A stretch of 64,000 nt of DNA from Nepenthes gracilis. Lineage: Eukaryota; Streptophyta; Magnoliopsida; Caryophyllales; Nepenthaceae. Below the pieces are notes generated by a model. It saw only the letters and a program-made list of their open reading frames with translations. It did not search any database and had not been told where the DNA came from. The translations under genes and the position numbers were made by a program. Shown piece after piece: positions 57,411-64,000 of the stretch. Position 1 is the stretch's first letter; the number at the start of each line of letters is the position of its first letter. The stretch spans positions 5,583,041-5,647,040 of the forward strand of contig BSYO01000038.1 in NCBI GenBank assembly GCA_033239525.1, written 5' to 3'.

Positions 57411-58375
57411 TGAAAAAGCACGTTTTGTGCTAACGTGTTTCGACCCCGAAAATTATAGCGGAAGCAACAATAAATAATAATAAATATCTAATACACATAA
57501 AAGATATTTAACACTAGATGCTAACGAGATTAACAAGCATGCACGAATTAAATAATCAAGAGCAATAAAAGTAAAGACTCAATTTTTGGTGACGAAGTGA
57601 AAACTCGATACCCACGGTATCGAGAAAAACACTCCGGGCTTCAACGGCCAGGGAAGCAATGCACTATGAAAATTAACTTACAGACCGGGTGGTAACGATG
57701 CGCTAACCTAGCCGACTTACTCCCGTCACGTGATCCCTACCAAGGAACTCCTTGGATTTGCCCGCGGCAACGGAACCGGACTCCTTCCGGTCTTCACGTC
57801 AATCTTTCCTCGAACCACTTGAATTCCCAATCACGAACGAGTCTCCTTCTTCACGAACCAAAGTCTCCAACGATGGTAGAAGGATAAAAGTTTTAATGGT
57901 GAAAGAAAAAAATAATGGTGAGAAAACTCTTTAGAACATGAAGATCAAAGATGTGTCTTTTGGTTTTCTCAAGAGAAGCTAAATCAATGGAGCATGTAGG
58001 GCTTTCTTCTCAAGTTTAATGGCTTCACCAGATGTAAACCAAGGCTGTGGCGTGCTTAGGGTTTCAAGAAAATAAGGTATGAATTTATAGTGGAGCCAAA
58101 ACGCGTTTGAAAATTCTGCCCGTTGGGCCGGCGCTCGAGCGGGCCCCCTACTGGATTTTCGACTCGAGCGGTTCTCGAGCTCCTGGCGAGCTGGGGACGT
58201 TCTGGATTTTAGGCTCGAGCGGGTATCATCAGAGAGGCGAGCGGGAAGGCTTAGGGCGGGCTTGAGCGAATGGAGGGCGGACCGAACGGACTTTAACCCG
58301 ACAACCCACAACCCGACATCAATACAATAATACATATGGTCACGGAATATGCCAATAAGACAAATGTCTCTAACA
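57411..58375 (-). mobile_element. 5' LTR of the SIRE-like copia element
   Basis: 965 bp, TGAAAAAGCACG to CTCTAACA, followed by ATTAT. A minus-strand TATAAATT at 58082..58089 lies next to the GC-rich CGCTCGAGCG block and is the likely TATA box. Confidence 0.95.
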
Positions 58376-58525
58376 ATTATGATTTCTACTCCTTTTTATA
58401 TTTTTTCAAATATAAAATATGCAAATTCCTTGATATATATTGTACCTTATTGAATATTTAATTCATTCTTTTACTATTTTACTAATCCCTCATATGAGTT
58501 GCACGAGTTCTTACCTGGCATATAG
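58376..58525 (+). mobile_element. Continuation of the LTR fragment left of the PARL3 unit
   Basis: Starts with the second ATTAT and matches 38296..38432, including the decayed LTR landmark TTTAATTCATTCTTTTAC. Confidence 0.6.
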
Positions 58526-59667
58526 GATCGTAGGATCGAGCTAATAAAAGAAGTTTAGATTATTGAATTTGATGATGATTGTTATCATTTAATAATTCCG
58601 GATAATATTAATTATATCATATTATATTTGGATAGCATTTGAATGGTAATTAATAGGTCTAATGTTGTATTTTAATTGATTAAATAGTTTTGGGTGATAT
58701 TGTCGATATTCGATTGATCATATTGTAGCATTTCAGTTTAGATAGCTTTAGAAAATATTATGTAATTTAGCTTTTGGTTAATATTTAGATCTATTACGGT
58801 GTCCAGTATCGGCTTTGAATGTCGTGATAAGTTTGATCGGTTAGTGTGTGATGGATTTGTTGTATATGTTAACGAAATCTATTTTTTCATATCAGCAAGT
58901 CGATGATATGATATAAGTTTGATGATGTCGGTAATCCTAGATTTATTTGGTTAAGCTTATGAATGTATTAGTTGCCGCATATTATTATTAGATGTCATTT
59001 CGATATTTTTGCAGGCATCATTCCTTACTTAAGGACCAATATCATATAGTTTTGGGTCAGTGCCAGGAGCCACCGATGATATGGCACTTATTTGGGTCCT
59101 GTATATATTTTTATTTATTGATATAGGGTCAGTTGATGTATCGACGTGAAATTTAAATCCAAATGTTATTTAATGGTTAATTAGGTATAAATATTATGAT
59201 TTGAATTGGGACGTGACAATTTGACTTTTACAAATTTAGATGCATGTGTGTTATCAATATGACCACGATTGACCCTATATTAAACGATTAGTTTCAGTAC
59301 GTTTTCTATTAAACACATCAATTCAAATGTACAGTTATGGCATAGGTTCAATGGAACCATATAATCTCAAGTCTGATCACACATCCAAAAATTTATGAGA
59401 CTCGGGGATTTCAGAACTAGGTGTTTGATACCCTCTTGAGAGATCAATACTCTAACTAGATGAAGTCAATCAAGGCACGACTATTACTAGTTTCCTAACT
59501 TATCAAACATTGAGGATGCTACATCTGCATAAGTGACAATAAATTTTTCATGAGATATGCACGATCAGTTAGATGGTCAAGGACTATTACCAATAATGAT
59601 AGTCTAAGGACTTGTAATCAATTTAGTTATCTTATAATCGAAGATTCATGGATGTACATTTAGGGAT
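58526..59667 (-). repeat. PARL3 unit: 3' flank, outer part
   Basis: Matches 38433..39590 and 25148..26290. Cut by a solo copia LTR at 59668. Confidence 0.85.
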
Positions 59668-60792
59668 TGAAAAAGCACTTTTTGTGCTAACGAGATACAC
59701 TCGAGTTTTGACCCCAGGAAAAATAGCGGAAGCAGTAAATGATAATAAATATCAATACACATAAAGGATATTTCGTACTAGATGCTAACGAGATGACTAG
59801 CATGCAGATTAAATATAACGATGAGCAATAATGAAAAAGACACGATTTTTTGTGATGAAGGAAAAACTCGATACCCACGGTAATCGAGAAAAACCCTCCG
59901 GGCTTCAATGGCCAGGGAAGAATTGCACTATGAAAAGCAACTTACAGACCGGGTGGTAACGATGTGCTAATGTGGCCGACTTACTTCCGTCTTGTGATCC
60001 CTACCAAGGAACTCCTTGGATTTGCCCGCGGCAACGGAACCGGACACCTTCCGGTCTTCATGTTAATCTTTCCTCTCGTGCTACTTGAATTACCAACCAA
60101 GATCGGATCTCCTTCTTCAATGTACTGACGTCTCCAACGAAGCTAGAAAGATGGAAGAGTTTAAGCGGTAAAGAGAAATGAAGAGAAAAACTGTTTAAAC
60201 ATGAGGCACAACGATGTAGAGTGTAGTAGGCTCAGTTTTCTCAATCGGAGCAAGATTAAAGAGTAAGAAGAATGCTCTTCTCTCAAGTAGAATGGCTCCA
60301 ACAATATCAGAAGAGGCTCTGGACGTCTTAGGGTGTCAAAAACATAAGACAAGTATTTATAGAGGGTGAAAAAAAATCATTCAAAATTTTTGCCCGTTGC
60401 ACCGGTGCTCAAGCGCAGCTCGAGCGCGCGGCGGGTGCACGAAGGGTTTCGTGAGAAACCCTAAGTGGGCTCCAGCGGCCAGAAGGCGAGCAGCGAGCAG
60501 CGAGCAGGGACCATTCTGTTTTTTAGGCTAGAGCAGGAATCGAGCGCCAGGCGAGCAGCGTACATTCTAAATTTTTGGCTCGAGTGGGTATCGAGCGCCT
60601 GGCGAGCGGGGTACATTCTGGATTTTAGGATCGAGTGGGATTAGGCGAGAAGCAAGCACGGTACATATCTTGATCCGAGAATAAGCAACCACAGGAATGT
60701 GCTGATGTAGCACCTCAACGAAGCAGAACACGACACTAACAAAAAATTACATACAGTCACGGAATATGCCAAGTATAAAAATGACCCTAACA
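59668..60792 (-). mobile_element. Solo LTR of the SIRE-like copia family
   Basis: TGAAAAAGCACTTTTTGTGC to GACCCTAACA, 1125 bp, flanked by GGGAT on both sides (59663..59667 and 60793..60797). The two other PARL flanks have the uninterrupted sequence TTTAGGGATAATCTC. It is clearly diverged from the LTRs at 53971 and 57411, and so comes from a separate, probably older, insertion. It contains the same CGAGCG-rich GC block (60400..60640). Confidence 0.95.
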
Positions 60793-62450
60793 GGGATAAT
60801 CTCTCTAATTGACAACAATTTTAAGCAACACCCAGCCAAATTAATCAAGTTAAGTAATATCAAGCAAAGGAAATCACCAAATCACATGAGCTAAGAGATA
60901 TCTAATCAAATAATTCATTAACAATCCGATGGTAGGAATCTAGATGCCCCACAGCGGATATATATTGACACATATACTAGTCTAATAAAAGAGAGACACA
61001 TGAATGGTGATACAACTAGTGGTATAAGGCATTAGGAAAAATTACCTTGACGAAAAATTTTTTTGGCTTAAGAAGTATTGTAAAATATGGATACCAAGAT
61101 GGTTTCTCATGTTAAAGATGGTGACCAATATAGATTTCATTAATACCTTTTGAAGAAATGTAATGGCACCTAAATGAACTCTCTTCTCTTTGATTCACAA
61201 AAGACTAAATAGTTTACAAAATATAAGTAATACTATCAAATATTAAGATTTGGAATTCAAATGAAAATAGAATGAGAGTAGCTCTATTTATACTAAGCTA
61301 TGAAACAAAATATTATGAAGTGAATAAAAGCTATCAAACTGTCAAAGAATCTTTATTGAACAATAATAAAGTAGGTGACGATTGACATGACAAGATAACA
61401 ATAAAAGGTGAATTGAAAGATTTAAATGGTTGGATATCCGAATAATAAATAAGATGATTAATTATACCGAACAATTGGTGCATTGAGAAATAAATTTGAC
61501 TAAGCAGTTAAGTTAATTAAGTAATTAATACTGTTTCTGGTCAAGAATAATAATCAGACTAATTGTCTCCAAAAAGCTACTAAATTATTATATAATAAAT
61601 AGTTGATTTATTTAATTCTCAATCAAAATAATCATTCAAATCTTGGTCAATTACTCATCTTTAGAAAATTGTCATTAATTGGCAGTATTGTTATCAATGC
61701 ACTCAATTTTCCTAAAAATTGGGATGAATTCGAATAACAAAATAGAGCTTTGGCCCTTTCATCACTTGATTATTTGCAAATTATGGAACCTAATCCTCTA
61801 TCTTTCATTCTCTGACATGCTCATAATCTTTATAGCTTTTTTACTTTCAAGAATAAATTATTAATTTAAGCGTCAAATAATATATGAGAGAATAGTCCTA
61901 TACCCTTTTAAACTCTTATTTGAAATTGTGGTGTGTAAGATTTCGATATAAGGTTTGATATCTTGACTCAACTTTACTCAAATTATTATCTAAATTTCAG
62001 GTACATATTAACATTTATTATAGATAATTTATTTACAATGGATTTTAATGAGCATTTATGGTTTGAGTTATTCACAAGGTTAATTTGAATTAGGTCAAAT
62101 GCTTGGGGTCCGAGTCGTCACAACCTTTCAGCCGCTACTTACCAATATCTGTCAGCTATAATATTTTGAAAGAGCTTCCCGATTTGTAAAAGATCGTGGT
62201 GGAACAAACAAGAAGCTATGGTTTATAATTGATGTAACCTGATTTTCGAAAATTGATTCGAACAAGTCCTTATTCAGTACTTTCCATTCACAAACAGAAA
62301 ATAAAACTACAAATCTTCTTAGCTATTTTCCATGATTTTTCAAAGAGTTCCTTTTTCTGAAATTCTCTCCAAACCAGATGGGAATCTATTTTAAAGAAAG
62401 TTCTTCTTTCAACTCAACAGATATACTTAAAAGAGTGCTTGCGGGATATG
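60793..62450 (-). repeat. PARL3 unit: 3' flank, inner part
   Basis: Continues the flank after the GGGAT duplication and matches 39587..41240. No gene seen. Confidence 0.85.
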
Positions 62451-62887
62451 TTACAGATCATAGTCTCTCCAGAAAGTCTTTCCACAAGAAGGATTAAACA
62501 AATCGTTTTTGGCCTTCAAGCTCTCGACGGTCTCTCGGAGGCTTACTTTGAGGGGAATGTAGTCGATACCCAAGCTTTTGGCTCTCTCTTTAGAAACCTC
62601 GTATGTCGGCATGAAAGGGTTGCCATCCGAGCACTCAATAGGAAGCCGGAGATCAGGATAAAGCTCATGAAGGATCTTCACGACTTCCGAATAGTGGACG
62701 ACGCTTTCAACTAGGCAATGTCTTCCATTAGTCGAAGGAATCTCAAACGCTTGGATATGTGCACTAGCAACATCTCCAACATGCACCCACCCAAGGGCTA
62801 GATTTGGATAGGTCTTTGCTCCGCTGATCAATTCTAAAATCGAACCAACACTCGTGTTGAGTGTTGGCTGCAGCAGAGGACCGATGA
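62451..62887 (-). pseudogene. PARL3: C-terminal half of the reductase, cut by an LTR
   Basis: From the stop (62451..62453) rightwards the frame is open and close to PARL2 from about residue 194 to 338 (VIIGPLL-type end of the NPAVVIGP motif, [44 protein letters not shown]). At 62888 the match stops inside the NPAVVIGP codons and an LTR begins. Rossmann fold and catalytic Ser/Tyr/Lys are missing, so it has no activity in this window. The open frame across the remaining 145 codons suggests the gene was intact until the LTR arrived. The N-terminal half may lie beyond the window. Confidence 0.9.
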
Positions 62888-64000
62888 TGTCACGACCCAG
62901 GAACACAATATTCGAGGTTGAAATAAAATCAATAATATATATTCTATTCACCATAATAACCCAAACCGGGCGTGACAATCTGAACACATACAGGATGCAA
63001 TATGATAAACCCCGCACAAGATCTCATCGGACATAAATCCGGACAAAAACAATATAAAAGCTGCCATCCAAATATCGCAAGGGATGTATTCAACATTACA
63101 ATAACTCATTAACATAACGCGATAACTCTAAACATATTCTATACATAGATCAAGGCCCTCATCCGGCCATAGACAAAGCCATAATATATCCTCGAGATTA
63201 GAAATATAATCAATATAAACATCTCGACTCACCGATAATGATCTATCGCATCAGACAACGTCCGAGCTCCATAAGCGTATCCAAGCCACTGGTCTAAAGG
63301 GATAAAACATGAAAACATGAGCCTAGAGCTCAGCAAGTATCAACAATCGTATAAAACGGTACACATAAATCAGAAGCAGGGATATCGCATAGCAATCACG
63401 TAAAACAAAACACAATATCCGTGAAATCCCTGAAAACCGAGGAGATGTCTCTTACTAAATCGTCGTCCGTATTAACTTGTCCCTCTGGGACAAAATCATA
63501 TAAATCACGATCTGGTAAAATCTCATAGACGATATCATATCATATGATCCAAGGTCACATTACAGAAAAACGACCATCACCACATCCGCGTGAGACACAT
63601 ACCGTCATTCGGATCTAAAACTCATAATGCAGAAATCAAGAGAAGACCGCCGGAACTAAAACATAAATCAAAACACGTTCTGGGTTTATCACATCAGTAC
63701 GTACGAGACATTCCTATCGCCCTTCTGTGGGCCAAACCACGTATCTTAAATTGCCGTCCACGTAACACATGCAGAAATACAAAGCATGCACGAAATCGGA
63801 GAACCAAAGATCAATGATACCAACTTCAGGAAGGGTTACCCTCGTCCGATAACCACGGCTATATCGGCTGCGATTTAAGCCAGCAGCTCAAGGCTCGGCT
63901 ACGGTTTAGGCCAGTAGCTCAAGGCCATCCATGTACTCTGTCTCCTATAGATTAGGAACTTGCTCACTATGTTTTACCACCCGCGGCTTTGGGTGTAACA
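62888..64000 (-). mobile_element. LTR that interrupts PARL3 (may continue past the window)
   Basis: TGTCACGACCCAGG at the left; the window ends GGGTGTAACA, which also fits an LTR terminus (TGTTACACCC on the minus strand). If so the LTR is about 1113 bp. Orientation is minus, judged from the reverse form of the leader block (GAGCTCAGCAAGTATCAAC at about 63328). It is unlike the other LTRs in detail. Whether it is solo or part of an element cannot be seen. Confidence 0.7.

Noticed and set aside
63590..63817. 75-residue plus-strand ORF near the window end
   Set aside because: Lies in the LTR that interrupts PARL3; no motif.
1..64000. tRNA, rRNA, CRISPR, operon-like or defence systems
   Set aside because: No cloverleaf with boxes, no rRNA segment and no regular spacer array were seen; the tandem repeats are LTR-internal. 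The content is plant nuclear retroelement DNA.

Overview
The window is nuclear DNA of a flowering plant, probably a eudicot. It is AT-rich and gene-poor, and is built almost entirely from long terminal repeat (LTR) retrotransposons nested in one another, with LINE tails and one duplicated host gene. I see no rRNA, tRNA, CRISPR array or prokaryotic gene. The species cannot be named from the sequence.

The only intact host-type gene is at 41241..42257 on the minus strand. It is an intronless 338-residue NADPH-dependent short-chain reductase of the phenylacetaldehyde reductase / cinnamyl-alcohol-dehydrogenase-like group (PARL2). The same unit, about 2.8 kb of 3' flank plus gene plus about 1.1 kb of 5' flank, occurs three times in the same orientation. 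PARL1 (27952..28956) is full length but wrecked by many small indels, and a copia element sits 16 bp upstream of its start codon. PARL3 (62451..62887) keeps only its C-terminal half and is cut by an LTR that runs to the window end.

Layout, left to right (names are mine). 1..3370: long minus-oriented LTR (LTR0). 3371..15038: an old plus-strand Ty3/gypsy pol (Gypsy-0) in three pieces, split by Gypsy-1 (3748..13771, minus, a chromovirus with two LTRs, initiator-Met primer site, polypurine tract, decayed gag-pol and chromodomain) and by LINE-b. Gypsy-1 carries LINE-a in gag with a 15-bp target duplication. 15039..16071: piece of the 3' LTR of Gypsy-3. 16072..23084: Gypsy-2 LTR and integrase, broken by a solo LTR and by LINE-c, then an unidentified stretch. 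23060..25147: truncated LTR D. 25148..36432: PARL1 unit, Tnt1-like copia (28973..34562) and a Tat LTR fragment. 36433..46852: Gypsy-3 fragment, PARL2 unit, solo LTR with tandem repeats, second Tat LTR. 46853..49780: Tat gag fused to a second copy of LTR D, then the outer end of Gypsy-2. 49781..64000: Gypsy-3 LTR and pol, a SIRE-like copia with gag only (53971..58375), the PARL3 unit with a solo copia LTR (59668..60792), and a terminal LTR.

Target site duplications fix many boundaries: CCTCT, ATTAT, GGGAT, ACCTA and GTTAA exactly; ATATC/ATATT and TACCC/TATCC with one mismatch. From these the order of events can be partly read: Gypsy-0 was hit by Gypsy-1 and Gypsy-3, Gypsy-3 was hit by Gypsy-2, and the region between the Gypsy-2 ends later came to hold two of the three PARL copies. 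Apart from the reductase nothing here looks like a working pathway. The interest lies in the gene duplication and decay and in the nested architecture.
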